From: Streptomyces sp. WP-1 | GTDB taxonomy: Bacteria; Actinomycetota; Actinomycetes; Streptomycetales; Streptomycetaceae | Direction of reading: 5' to 3' | Assembly: GCF_030450125.1 (NCBI RefSeq) | Contig: NZ_CP123923.1 | Span: 5,580,001-5,644,000 of the forward strand | DNA: 64,000 nt | Part shown: positions 55,387 through 63,564 of the stretch, piece by piece | How positions within the stretch are numbered: the stretch's first letter is position 1 | Layout of the letters: each line of letters opens with the position of its first letter | Notes under the pieces: model-generated | Database searches by the model: none | The model's input: the letters and a program-made list of their open reading frames with translations, nothing else | What the model was told of the DNA's origin: nothing | Program-made: the position numbers and the translations under genes

Positions 55387-56016
55387 GTGAGCTTTGCCGA
55401 CAACCGGTCCTGCCCGGCCGGACCCGCCCGGGGCCGCCCCCGCAGCGAGGCCGCGGAACAGGCCATCCTGGAGGGCGTGATGCAGCTCCTGGAGGACGGC
55501 GTACCCCTCGCCGAACTCTCCATCGAGCGCATCGCCCGCACCGCCGGCGTCGGCAAGGCCACCATCTACCGCCGCTGGAGCGGCAAGGAGGAACTGTTCG
55601 TCGACGTCCTGCGCGCCGCCGAACCGCCCGACCCCGAACTCCCCGGCACCTCCATGCGCGACGACCTGATCGTCATCCTGGAGTCCCTGCGCCGGCGCGG
55701 CCTGGTCAGCCGCTCCTCGGCGATCCTGCACAACGTGTACGTGCAGATGAAGTCCAGCCCCCGCATCTGGGCCGCCTACCACGCGGGCGTCGTCGCCCCC
55801 CGGCGCGTCCTCATGCTCGACGTGCTGCGGCGCGGCCAGCGCGACGGCGAACTGCGCCCCGACATCGACCTCGACCTGGCCAACGACATGTTCGTCGGCG
55901 CCATGCTGGTACGCACCGTCATGCGCCCCGACGGCGACCTGCCCGAGGACCTGGCGGAACGCGTCGTGGACATCACTCTGGAAGGGCTACGACCCGTCAG
56001 CTCCACAGTCTCGTAG
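55387..56016 (+). CDS. TetR-family transcriptional regulator
   Basis: 209 residues from GTG 55387, 10 nt after GAGAGGA. The in-frame GTG at 55369 would precede the ribosome site. The HTH reads SIERIARTAGVGKATIYRRWSGKEELFVDVL, a canonical TetR recognition helix. The C-terminal ligand-binding domain is all-helical. It is likely to repress the DHA2 exporter and itself. Confidence 0.9.
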   Translation: MSFADNRSCPAGPARGRPRSEAAEQAILEGVMQLLEDGVPLAELSIERIARTAGVGKATIYRRWSGKEELFVDVLRAAEPPDPELPGTSMRDDLIVILESLRRRGLVSRSSAILHNVYVQMKSSPRIWAAYHAGVVAPRRVLMLDVLRRGQRDGELRPDIDLDLANDMFVGAMLVRTVMRPDGDLPEDLAERVVDITLEGLRPVSSTVS

Positions 56017-56199
56017 CGCTGATGTGCATGTTTTGTCACAGACCACCCGCATCGCCCCGCTGACCGGAACTCCCCGCGCCACCCGTTCGTCATCGTCTTC
56101 CGTACGGCCGTCATGGGACGGCGAGAACGGAGCCGTTCATCCCCTAGGGTCGGACGTGGGGGGCGAACGGTGTGCACGGCGGGCAGTGAGGCAGACGGC

Positions 56200-57249
56200 A
56201 TGGCGCAGCAGGCATACATGACGGAGACGGCGGACGGCGGCTCGGGGCCCGAGCGGCCGGGATCCCGGCTCCGGCACCTGCTGCACCGGATGCTCGCCCC
56301 CTGGCGCAACGACCCCGGCATCTGGCGCCGGGGCGCCGTCCTCACCGCGCTCGCGCTGCTGCTCGCCCTGGTGATGCTGCTGCACGCGCACGTGCCCAAC
56401 ACCGTGGGCAACCTCGGCAGCCTCACCGAGACGTTCCTGCCCTGGCTGGGCGTGTTCGTGCCGGTCCTGCTGCTGCTCGGCCTGTGGCGCAGGTCGGCGA
56501 TCACGCTCATCGCCGTACTCCTGCCGGCGATCGTCTGGCTCAACCTCTTCGGCGGGCTGCTCACCGACAAGTCGGGCGGCGGCGGCGAGCTGATGGTGGC
56601 CACGCACAACGTCAACGCCGACAACCCCGACCCGGTCGGCACCGCCCGCGCCGTGGCCGGTTCCGGCGCCGACATCCTCGCGCTGGAGGAGATCCCCGCG
56701 TCCAAGGTGTCGGTCTACGAGCAGGCGCTCGCGCCGACGTACAAGTACCACGCGGTCGAGGGCACGGTCGGGCTGTGGAGCAAGTACCCGATGACCTCCG
56801 TACAGGCCGTGGACATCAAGCTCGGCTGGAAGCGGGCGATGCGCGCGACCGTGACCACGCCCGAGGGGCCGGTCGCGGTGTACGTCGCCCACATGCCCTC
56901 GGTGCGGGTGAAGCTGAAGGCCGGCTTCACCGCCCGGCAGCGGGACACCAGCGCCGACGCGCTCGGCGAGGCCGTGGCCGACGAGACCCTGAGCCGGGTC
57001 ATCCTCCTCGGCGACCTCAACGGCACCATGAACGACCGCTCGCTCAACGGCGTCACCTCCCAGCTGCGCTCCACCCAGGGCGCGGCGGGCAGCGGCTTCG
57101 GGTTCAGCTGGCCGGCCGCGTTCCCGATGGCGCGCATCGACCAGATCATGGTCAAGGGCGTCGAACCGGAGAGCAGCTGGACCCTGCCGCGCACGGGCAG
57201 CGACCATCTGCCGGTGGCGGCCCGTGTGAACCTGGACACGCCCTCGTAA
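56200..57249 (+). CDS. Endonuclease/exonuclease/phosphatase-family membrane protein
   Basis: 349 residues from ATG 56200, with GTGAGG upstream; longer in-frame starts at 56113 lack support. Three hydrophobic helices (about 48-125) precede an extracellular EEP domain: THNVNADNPD, LALEEI (catalytic Glu), LLGDLNGTMND (D-x-N) and GSDHLPVAA (catalytic His-Asp pair). The family includes DNases, phosphodiesterases and inositol phosphatases. With its active site outside the membrane it may scavenge phosphate or attack extracellular DNA. Confidence 0.88.
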   Translation: MAQQAYMTETADGGSGPERPGSRLRHLLHRMLAPWRNDPGIWRRGAVLTALALLLALVMLLHAHVPNTVGNLGSLTETFLPWLGVFVPVLLLLGLWRRSAITLIAVLLPAIVWLNLFGGLLTDKSGGGGELMVATHNVNADNPDPVGTARAVAGSGADILALEEIPASKVSVYEQALAPTYKYHAVEGTVGLWSKYPMTSVQAVDIKLGWKRAMRATVTTPEGPVAVYVAHMPSVRVKLKAGFTARQRDTSADALGEAVADETLSRVILLGDLNGTMNDRSLNGVTSQLRSTQGAAGSGFGFSWPAAFPMARIDQIMVKGVEPESSWTLPRTGSDHLPVAARVNLDTPS

Positions 57250-57300
57250 CCTCGTGGAATAGCGGGCCTGAGAGGCTTTGTTCCGTACCTGAACTTAGAC

Positions 57301-57347
57301 ACGTCCCTGGTACGGCGCGTGCCCGGTACGACACGTCCCGTGGTACG
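57301..57347. repeat. Three ~15-bp direct repeats upstream of a DHA1 exporter
   Basis: ACGTCCCTGGTACG (57301-57314), GCGTGCCCGGTACG (57317-57330) and ACGTCCCGTGGTACG (57333-57347) share the GGTACG core at 16-17 bp spacing, about 40-85 bp before ATG 57388. The layout resembles sites for cooperative regulator binding. Confidence 0.6.
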
Positions 57348-57387
57348 ACGCTCTCCCCCTACGCTCCCGAAAGGCACAGGCCCCTCC

Positions 57388-58608
57388 ATGCCCCTGGCCC
57401 TGCTCGCGCTGGCCGTCGGCGCCTTCGGAATCGGAACGACCGAATTCGTGATGATGGGACTGCTTCCCGACGTCGCGTCCGACCTGCACATCTCCATACC
57501 CTCGGCCGGGCACCTGGTCTCGGCGTACGCGCTGGGCGTCGTCATCGGCGCCCCGCTGCTGGCCGCCGTCACCGCCCGGATGTCCCGCCGTACGGTCCTG
57601 ATCGCCCTCATGGCCCTCTTCGTGGTGGGCAACGCGCTGTCCGCGTTCGCCCCCGGCAACGGCTCCCTGCTCGCCGCGCGCTTCCTCAGCGGGCTGCCGC
57701 ACGGGGCGTTCTTCGGGGTGGGCGCGGTGGTGGCGACCGGCATGGTCCCGCCGGAGCGCAAGGCGCGCTCGGTCTCCCTGATGTTCCTCGGCCTGACGGT
57801 CGCCAACATCGCGGGCGTCCCGGCGGCCACGCTGATGGGCCAGCACCTGGGCTGGCGGGCCACCTTCCTCGGCGTGAGCGCGATCGGCCTCGCCGCGATC
57901 GCCGCCCTGGCCCTCCTGATCCCGCACGACCACACCCACGCCTCCGCGACCGGCCTGCGCGGCGAATTGGCCGCGCTGCGTTCCCTGCCGGTGTGGCTGG
58001 CGCTCGGTACGACGGTGGCGGGTTTCGGCGCCCTGTTCGCGGCCTACAGCTACGTGACGCCGATGCTGACGGACGCGGCGGGCTACGCGGAGACGAGCGT
58101 GACCCTCCTGCTCGCCCTGTTCGGCGTCGGCGCGACCGCCGGAAACCTCCTCGGCGGCCGCCTGGCCGACCACTCCCTGCGCGGCACCCTGTTCGGCGGC
58201 CTGGTCTCCCTCGCGGTGGTCCTGGCCCTGTTCCCCCTGTTGATGAGGGCGGAGTGGAGCGCGGCGCTGGCGGTCACCCTGCTGGGCATGGCCGCGTTCG
58301 TCACCGGCTCGCCCCTCCAGCTGATGGTGATGGAAAAGGCCACGGCCGCCCCCTCCCTGGCCTCCTCCGCCAACCAGGCCGCCTTCAACCTGGCCAACGC
58401 GGGCGGCGCCTGGGTGGGCGGCATCGCCCTGGCCGCGGGCTACGGCACGACGTCCCCTGCCCTCGCGGGCGCGGCGCTGGCGGTGCTGGGTCTGGGCGTG
58501 GCGGGGGCGGCGTACACGGTGGACCGCCGCCGCGCGCTCCCCTCGACGGGCCGCGTCGTCACCTCGCACCTGCACCGGTCCGAGGACTCCGAGGCCCTGC
58601 GCTCCTGA
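57388..58608 (+). CDS. DHA1-family MFS exporter (AraJ-like)
   Basis: 406 residues from ATG 57388. Twelve helices; the first ends GIGTTEFVMMGLLPDVASDL, the strong mark of the DHA1 AraJ/YdeA sugar-efflux or drug group. Loop 2-3 is TARMSRRTVLI. The tail is short and basic. The substrate is unknown; no repressor is adjacent. Confidence 0.9.
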   Translation: MPLALLALAVGAFGIGTTEFVMMGLLPDVASDLHISIPSAGHLVSAYALGVVIGAPLLAAVTARMSRRTVLIALMALFVVGNALSAFAPGNGSLLAARFLSGLPHGAFFGVGAVVATGMVPPERKARSVSLMFLGLTVANIAGVPAATLMGQHLGWRATFLGVSAIGLAAIAALALLIPHDHTHASATGLRGELAALRSLPVWLALGTTVAGFGALFAAYSYVTPMLTDAAGYAETSVTLLLALFGVGATAGNLLGGRLADHSLRGTLFGGLVSLAVVLALFPLLMRAEWSAALAVTLLGMAAFVTGSPLQLMVMEKATAAPSLASSANQAAFNLANAGGAWVGGIALAAGYGTTSPALAGAALAVLGLGVAGAAYTVDRRRALPSTGRVVTSHLHRSEDSEALRS

Positions 58609-58670
58609 TCCTCGTGACGGCCGTCACCTTGTGCGACGATGCGGCTACCCCGCCGACCACGAGGTGCGCC

Positions 58671-58907
58671 ATGACCCGGAAGCCCACGGACCGCGACCTC
58701 GCCCGCCTGGTCCGGAGAGGGGAGCGGGAAGCGGCCGCCGACCCGACGGCGACGGAACTCCACCGCCGCCTCCGGGACCGGGACAACCGGGAACTGGACC
58801 ACGACCACCGGGCACGCTCCGACCGCTCCGCGATCCTCGGGGCGCTGGCCGGTCTGGTCCTGCTGGTCGTCTTCGTGGTCGGCTCGCTCATCGCGCATCA
58901 CGGGTGA
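58671..58907 (+). CDS. Small tail-anchored membrane protein
   Basis: 78 residues from ATG 58671. A highly charged N-terminal two thirds (LHRRLRDRDNRELDHDHRARSDR) is followed by a C-terminal helix, ILGALAGLVLLVVFVVGSLIAHHG. No family is known to me. It converges with the ATPase gene through a repeat array. Confidence 0.65.
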   Translation: MTRKPTDRDLARLVRRGEREAAADPTATELHRRLRDRDNRELDHDHRARSDRSAILGALAGLVLLVVFVVGSLIAHHG

Positions 58908-58910
58908 CCC

Positions 58911-58998
58911 CGGGTCAGGGGCGGGTCGGAGCCGGGTCATGGACGGGTCATGGACGGGTGAGGGCCGGGTCAGGGCCGGGTGAGGGCCGGGTGAGGCA
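58911..58998. repeat. Eight 11-bp tandem repeats
   Basis: Eight contiguous 11-bp units starting CGGGT, each variant in the last five bases (CAGGG, CATGG, GAGGG forms). They lie between convergent genes. The minus-strand ATPase gene ends inside unit 4, so its C-terminal residues (Thr-Arg-Pro-rich) are repeat-encoded. Confidence 0.9.
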
Positions 58999-59394
58999 CC
59001 CCCGCACCGCCATCTCGCCGAAGCCCGCCGGCTCCCGCCCCCGGACCACCTCGCACCAGACCGTCTTGCCCCCGGGCCCGCGCTCCACCCCCCACCGCTC
59101 AGCCAGCGCGGACACGAGGACGAGCCCCCGCCCGCACTCCGCCGTCTCGGCCGCCGACACAACCGTGGGCATTCCGCGTGGGTCCGGATCGGTCACTTCG
59201 ATGCGGGTGCGGGTGGGAATGCCGAGGGCAATGACCCTCACCCGCACCGGAGTTCCGTCGCCGACGTGCTCGATGACGTTCGTCAGCAACTCTGTCGCGC
59301 ACAGGCGGACGTCGTAGTCGTACCCGTGGAGTCGATGACGCAGCTCCGGTACGGCTTTCGGCGTGGCCGCCAGGTGCAGGTCGACCGCCCTCAT
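58948..59394 (-). CDS. HATPase_c_2 ATP-binding regulatory protein (RsbW/SpoIIAB-like)
   Basis: 148 residues from ATG 59394, overlapping the upstream stop by ATGA. The GHKL boxes are ATELLTNVIEH (N-box), EVTDPDPRGMPT (G1) and GRGLVLVSALAERWG (G2), ending GGKTVWCEV. Such small kinase-like proteins serve as anti-sigma or anti-anti-sigma partners in Streptomyces. The C-terminus beyond residue about 125 is repeat-encoded. The translational coupling with the 75-residue protein upstream suggests a shared job. Confidence 0.88.
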   Translation of the reverse strand: MRAVDLHLAATPKAVPELRHRLHGYDYDVRLCATELLTNVIEHVGDGTPVRVRVIALGIPTRTRIEVTDPDPRGMPTVVSAAETAECGRGLVLVSALAERWGVERGPGGKTVWCEVVRGREPAGFGEMAVRGCLTRPSPGPDPALTRP

Positions 59395-59618
59395 TCCTCG
59401 GCCGCCGACTTCTTCAGCACGACGGTGAGCGCCCGCGCCATGTCCATGTTGCAGTTCCCCAGCGTGACGAGCCCCTGCGTCCGTCCGTACTTCCCCGCGA
59501 AACTCGGCAGATGGACGGACAGGGAGGGCAGCTTGATGTTGTGCAGGGCGAGGGCGGCGCGGAGTTGCTCCACGCAGAGGACGACGTCGTAGGGGGCGGT
59601 GGGGGAGTGGTCGGACAT
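59391..59618 (-). CDS. Small protein coupled to the HATPase regulator
   Basis: 75 residues from ATG 59618. It has no signal or membrane helix and no family I recognise (conserved-looking LPSLSVHLPSFAGKYGRTQGLVTLGNCN). Its stop overlaps the start of the ATPase gene. It is divergent from the XRE gene. It may be a partner or target of the ATPase. Confidence 0.65.
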   Translation of the reverse strand: MSDHSPTAPYDVVLCVEQLRAALALHNIKLPSLSVHLPSFAGKYGRTQGLVTLGNCNMDMARALTVVLKKSAAEE

Positions 59619-59750
59619 GGGGTATCCAGCCTTCTGTGCGTTGTGTGACGAACACCTCACAGCGTGTCGCCTGGTTCGCTACGGTGGAAGACGTTTCGCG
59701 TCCACGGCGCGAACAGCGGAATCGGCACGGTGAGTTACGGCGGTGAGCGC

Positions 59751-60614
59751 GTGGTTCGGCGTAAGGACATCGACGGCTCGATGAGCGTTCCGACCTTCTA
59801 CGGCAAGGAGTTGCGGTGGAAGCGGGAGGCGGCGGGGCTGTCGTTGGAGACGTTCCTGAAGGGCAGCTACTTCGGCAAGACCTACCTCAGCGACATCGAG
59901 CACGGTCAGCGCAGGATGCCGATCGAGTTGGCGCGGCATGCGGATCGGACCCTGGAGACCGACGGCTTCTTCGAGCGGAACTGCGAGGACGTGCAGAAGG
60001 CCAGGAGATCTGGACATGCCGCGTACTTCGAGAAGGTTCTGGAGGCGGAGAAGTTCGCTCTGACCATCGAGGAGTGGTGCCCGATCCTCATTCCGGGGCT
60101 GCTTCAGACACCCGCCTACGCGCGAGCCGTCATCCTGGCGGAGCTTCCGCTGTCCCTAGAGGAGGAGGTGGCGGCGAAGGTCAACGGCAGGATGGCGCGA
60201 GCCGAGCTCTTTGAGGTGGACCACCGGGTCCCCGAGTACTGGACGATCCTGCACGAGTCGCTGATCACCGACCCGATCCTGCCGTTTCCGATGATGGCCG
60301 AACAGCTGGACCGGATCGTGGAGCTGACCGAACGGCGCCGGATCACTCCGCAGCTCATCCTGCGGAAAATTGGTACGCATCCGCTCATGACCGGCCCGGC
60401 GATGATCATGACGTTCCCTGACGCGCCGCCGCTGTTCTACACGGAGGCGGTGCACAGCGGCGACACCATCGATGATCCGGCGATCGTGAAGGAGTACCGC
60501 AGGTCGTACGATCGCCTCAGGGCCGTCGCGCTGTCTCCGGAGGCGTCCCTCGACCTGATCAAAGCCGCGGCAGAGGATTACCGAAATGGCAAGCAACCGG
60601 ATCGACTTGAGTGA
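59751..60614 (+). CDS. XRE-family regulator with DUF5753
   Basis: 287 residues; I choose GTG 59751 (VVRRKDIDGSMSVPTFYGKE) because family members begin there, although the frame is open to 59664. The HTH region is LSLETFLKGSYFGKTYLSDIEHGQRRMP. The C-terminal DUF5753 domain includes ILIPGLLQTPAYARAV and later DDPAIVKEY. The gene overlaps the DUF397 gene by 29 nt. These pairs act in development or stress regulation in Streptomyces. Confidence 0.9.
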   Translation: MVRRKDIDGSMSVPTFYGKELRWKREAAGLSLETFLKGSYFGKTYLSDIEHGQRRMPIELARHADRTLETDGFFERNCEDVQKARRSGHAAYFEKVLEAEKFALTIEEWCPILIPGLLQTPAYARAVILAELPLSLEEEVAAKVNGRMARAELFEVDHRVPEYWTILHESLITDPILPFPMMAEQLDRIVELTERRRITPQLILRKIGTHPLMTGPAMIMTFPDAPPLFYTEAVHSGDTIDDPAIVKEYRRSYDRLRAVALSPEASLDLIKAAAEDYRNGKQPDRLE

Positions 60615-60861
60615 CGCGCTCTGGCTCAAGAGCAGCTACAGCAATGGTGACGGCGGCAACTGCCTGGAAGTTGCCACCGACTTCCCCGGCGCCGCCCTCT
60701 GGCGCAAGTCGAGCTACAGCAACGGGGGCGGCGGCAACTGCGTGGAGATCGCCGACAACGTCCCCGGCCTCGTCCCGGTCCGCGACTCCAAGGTCCCCGA
60801 CGGCCCCGCCCTCCTCCTGACGGCCACCGCCTGGGCCCCGTTCATCGGGTCGCTCAAGTAG
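60586..60861 (+). CDS. Tandem DUF397 protein
   Basis: 91 residues from ATG 60586, inside the end of the XRE gene. It has two DUF397 motifs side by side: LWLKSSYSNGDGGNCLEVA and LWRKSSYSNGGGGNCVEIA, followed by PVRDSKVPDGPALLLT. DUF397 proteins usually have one copy. They are the small partners of DUF5753 XRE regulators. Confidence 0.9.
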   Translation: MASNRIDLSDALWLKSSYSNGDGGNCLEVATDFPGAALWRKSSYSNGGGGNCVEIADNVPGLVPVRDSKVPDGPALLLTATAWAPFIGSLK

Positions 60862-60935
60862 AACCGTGTCGTCCGGGCTCGGCCGGTTGCCCGCCGGGTT
60901 TCCTGTACTGGAAAGCCGAGGAGCTTGACCCGGTA

Positions 60936-60979
60936 GTCGACAGGTCGGGAGCATCGGCTTGACCAAACCTGTCGACAGG
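60936..60979. promoter_or_regulatory. Palindromic sites upstream of the DUF6879 module
   Basis: GTCGACAGGT (60936-60945) and ACCTGTCGAC (60967-60976) are inverted arms. CCTGTCGACAGG (60968-60979) is a 12-bp palindrome on its own. It lies 11-55 bp before GTG 60991, a good position for an autoregulatory operator for the XRE protein encoded two genes later. Confidence 0.6.
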
Positions 60980-60990
60980 AGAGGGACGCC

Positions 60991-61206
60991 GTGGGCGCAC
61001 CGCTGCGGAAGCTCTCGGGAGACCCGGACTGCAAGAACGGCACCTGCCCCACCCTGTGGAGCACGGCCGACGGCAAGGAGTACGTCGTACAGGGTTACGT
61101 GATCAACGACTCTGAGCGGCTGGCGCAGCTTGACCTGCCCGAGGGCGAGACGGCGGTCGCGGTCCCCGCGGCCGTACTGGAGGAGTACTTCCGTGCTCAC
61201 CGGTGA
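60991..61206 (+). CDS. Small hypothetical protein preceding the DUF6879 gene
   Basis: 71 residues from GTG 60991 behind AGGAGAGGG. It is soluble, with CKNGTCPTLW, suggesting a Cys pair. It overlaps the next gene by 14 nt. No family assigned, but it travels with the DUF6879/XRE module. Confidence 0.7.
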   Translation: MGAPLRKLSGDPDCKNGTCPTLWSTADGKEYVVQGYVINDSERLAQLDLPEGETAVAVPAAVLEEYFRAHR

Positions 61207-61702
61207 GGAGTTCGGGCGCCTTTTCGAGACATTCGAGCGGACCGCGTTCCGGCTGGAGACGCTGGCCGAGTACGACGTGGAGGAGGAGCGCGAGGAGATC
61301 GCGCGCTTCCTGGCCGGCGAGGACATGGGTCCGGAGTGGGACGACAACCCGTGGGTGCGGTCCATGACCGACAAGGGCAAGCGAGTGTCCCGCGTCCACG
61401 TCCTGCGCTCCCCGCTGACCGACTATCTGCGCTACGAGTTGGCGGCCTACCCCGGCAACATCAAGGCCGGCGAGGCGATCGGCGTCATCGACCTCGCCGA
61501 ACAGAACGTAAACGGTCTGCCCGACCATGACTTCTGGCTCTTCGACGACCGTGACGTGTACCGGATGCACTACACCCCCGACGGCCGGTTCCTCGGCGGT
61601 GAACTCCTGCCCGCCGACCGCTTCCCGGAGTACCGGGGATATCAGGACCTGGCGCTCTCCCGGGCCGTGCCGTTCGCGCGCTACTGGGAGCGGCACCACT
61701 GA
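61193..61702 (+). CDS. DUF6879-family protein
   Basis: 169 residues from GTG 61193; GGAGGAG lies 7 nt upstream. It has the family pattern LFETFERTAFRLETLAEY, RVHVLRSPLTDYLRYEL, VNGLPDHDFWLFDD and the final ARYWERHH. Unknown function, found beside DUF5753 XRE regulators. Its stop overlaps the probable CTG start of the next gene (CTGA). Confidence 0.88.
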   Translation: MLTGEEFGRLFETFERTAFRLETLAEYDVEEEREEIARFLAGEDMGPEWDDNPWVRSMTDKGKRVSRVHVLRSPLTDYLRYELAAYPGNIKAGEAIGVIDLAEQNVNGLPDHDFWLFDDRDVYRMHYTPDGRFLGGELLPADRFPEYRGYQDLALSRAVPFARYWERHH

Positions 61703-62532
61703 CCACGGAATCCCTCGGAAGAGCGTTGCGGGCATTGCGCGAGGCGTCGGGACTGACCGGCAGCACGGTCGCCCGCAAGGCTTCCATGTCCGCGGCCAAG
61801 CTCTCGAAGATCGAGAACGGCCGGACCATGCCCACGGTGCAGGACGTCGACCTCGTCCTGTCCGCCCTCGGGGTGTCCGAAGAGGCCAAGGAACAGTTCC
61901 TCGCGGCGGCGCGGGCCGAGGCCACGGAAGCCAAGGCATGGCGTTTGCTGCGTCGCATGGGAGCCTGGAAGCACCAGAACACGATCAAGGGCATCGAAGC
62001 CAAGACGAAGGCGCTCAGGCTCTTCCAGGGACAGCTCATCCCCGGCCTCCTCCAGACCCCCGAGTACGCCACGGCGGTGTTCTCCCTGCCACCGGCTCTG
62101 CCGGACGAGACCAGGGCGCGGACCGTGGCGGCCCGGTTGGAGCGGCAGGCTGCACTGTACGAGGACGGGCGGTCGTTCCACTTCGTCATCTGCGAACACG
62201 TGCTGCGGTGGCTGATCTGCGAGCCCACCGTCATGGCCGTCCAACTCGACCGGCTCGTCTCCCTGTCACGGCTCCCCGCCGTCCGCGTCGGCGTCGCCCC
62301 CCAAGCGGGCCGGAAACCGGACTTCCCCATGACCTGTTTCAGCATCCACGACGACAGCCTCGTCATTGTCGAGACCTTCCACTCGGAGGTGACGACACGG
62401 GACCCGCGGGATGTCCAGACGTACGTCGACACGTTCGACAGGTTCGCCGCGGTGGCGCTCTACGGCGACGACATGCGGGGCCTTGTCGAGGGCGTCCGGG
62501 ACGAGTTCTTGAGGCATTGCAGCACGCGCTGA
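61699..62532 (+). CDS. XRE-family regulator with DUF5753 (probable CTG start)
   Basis: 277 residues if initiated at CTG 61699, which has GGGAG 8 nt upstream and overlaps the previous stop as CTGA. From there it reads LTTESLGRALRALREASGLTG, matching the conserved N-terminus of family members that start with Met-Thr-Thr-Glu. An alternative, TTG 61726, would remove nine conserved residues. HTH: TGSTVARKASMSAAKLSKIENG. DUF5753: QLIPGLLQTPEYATAVF. Regulates probably its own module. Confidence 0.88.
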   Translation: MTTESLGRALRALREASGLTGSTVARKASMSAAKLSKIENGRTMPTVQDVDLVLSALGVSEEAKEQFLAAARAEATEAKAWRLLRRMGAWKHQNTIKGIEAKTKALRLFQGQLIPGLLQTPEYATAVFSLPPALPDETRARTVAARLERQAALYEDGRSFHFVICEHVLRWLICEPTVMAVQLDRLVSLSRLPAVRVGVAPQAGRKPDFPMTCFSIHDDSLVIVETFHSEVTTRDPRDVQTYVDTFDRFAAVALYGDDMRGLVEGVRDEFLRHCSTR

Positions 62533-62611
62533 ACGACTTCCCCTGGTCGACCGAGGCCAGACCGCCCGTCGCCTTTTGTGACTGATTCGCTGCGATGAGT
62601 AGTATCCGTCT

Positions 62612-62828
62612 GTGATTTCCAAGGGGCGGCACCAAATGGGGATGTCGCGGCGGCCTTGGACCGAGCGAAGCGCGCCGGATGCCAGGTGGTGCCGGACAAG
62701 AACGGACACCGATGGGGTGGGTGGTGTGCTGCTCCTGCGGAGCGCGCCACGTGGTTTCAGGCGCTCCGAAAAACCCCGGGAACGAGGCGAAGCGCATCGA
62801 CCGCTTCGTCCGGGAGCACCAGCACTGA
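62612..62828 (+). pseudogene. Doubly frameshifted small gene (zinc-ribbon/HicA-like protein)
   Basis: GTG 62612 starts VISKGRHQ; the frame must then shift to give NGDVAAALDRAKRAGCQVV and NGHRW. A second shift gives WVVCCSCGARHVVSG and PGNEAKRIDRFVREHQH before the stop at 62826-62828. The pieces join into a coherent 72-residue protein of a family common in Streptomyces. It needs two 1-nt restorations (217 to 219 nt). It is thus a pseudogene, or the sequence has two errors. It precedes the 184-residue protein by 13 bp. Confidence 0.7.
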
Positions 62829-62841
62829 AAGGACCGCCGTC

Positions 62842-63396
62842 GTGTCAGAGTGGAGCTTCACCCTCCTGGTCGACCAGCCTCTCACCGCCGAGCAGGCAGA
62901 CGCCTTCGACCACTGCGATGCCCTCGCGGACGGGTCGGTCTCCTACACGCTGGGTCCTGAAAGGCCCGGAGACCACGCGCGTGTCCCGGATGCGAGCGCG
63001 CTCAGGGAACTGTCCTGCGACATCGACGCCCCGACCCTGCTGGACGCCGTCGCCCAGGTGGCCCGCGACCTCCGTCTCATTCCGGGACTGCGGGCGATCG
63101 GTGTCCGGTACGACGACACCGTGACCCTGGAGGAGGCCGCCCAGCGCTGCGGGCGGGAACTGTCCCGGTGGCGGAAGGAGTTCACCGGATTCCCGGCCCC
63201 GGAACCCGGCGTCGGCGGTACGGAGTTCTACTCCTGGCGCAAGATCACCGAATGGCTGGCGCGCATCGGTGAGGACGTACCCGAGACGCCCCCCGACCTC
63301 CTCGTCGCCGACCGCGCCCTGCGCCTGGCCGACGCCCTCGAAGGCACCGACGTACCTCCCGGCACACTGCGCTCCCTGGGGCTCCCCGCCACCTGA
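62842..63396 (+). CDS. Hypothetical protein with possible DNA-binding helix-turn-helix
   Basis: 184 residues from GTG 62842, after GAAAGGA. The middle has VTLEEAAQRCGRELSRWRKEF, an excisionase/MerR-type HTH beginning, followed by an FYSWRKITEWLARIG helix. It is soluble and acidic. It is likely the antitoxin or regulatory partner of the upstream frameshifted gene, but this is inferred from location. Confidence 0.65.
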   Translation: MSEWSFTLLVDQPLTAEQADAFDHCDALADGSVSYTLGPERPGDHARVPDASALRELSCDIDAPTLLDAVAQVARDLRLIPGLRAIGVRYDDTVTLEEAAQRCGRELSRWRKEFTGFPAPEPGVGGTEFYSWRKITEWLARIGEDVPETPPDLLVADRALRLADALEGTDVPPGTLRSLGLPAT

Positions 63397-63564
63397 GTCT
63401 CACCCTCCCCGCCTGGGGGCTTTGGCATGATTTCGCAAAGCCGTCGGGCGAGACCCAACCCGACCCGTCATCCCGTCCGTCTGAACAACCGGCAAGGCGC
63501 AATACGGCGCTTTCGGAAGGAAACGGGTCTCTCCAGACCAGGGGGACTCGGGGGAGGGAAGCAC

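Noticed and set aside
53487..55565. Minus-strand ORF of 692 codons rich in Gln/Asp/Gly/His
   Set aside because: Antisense shadow of the DHA2 exporter.
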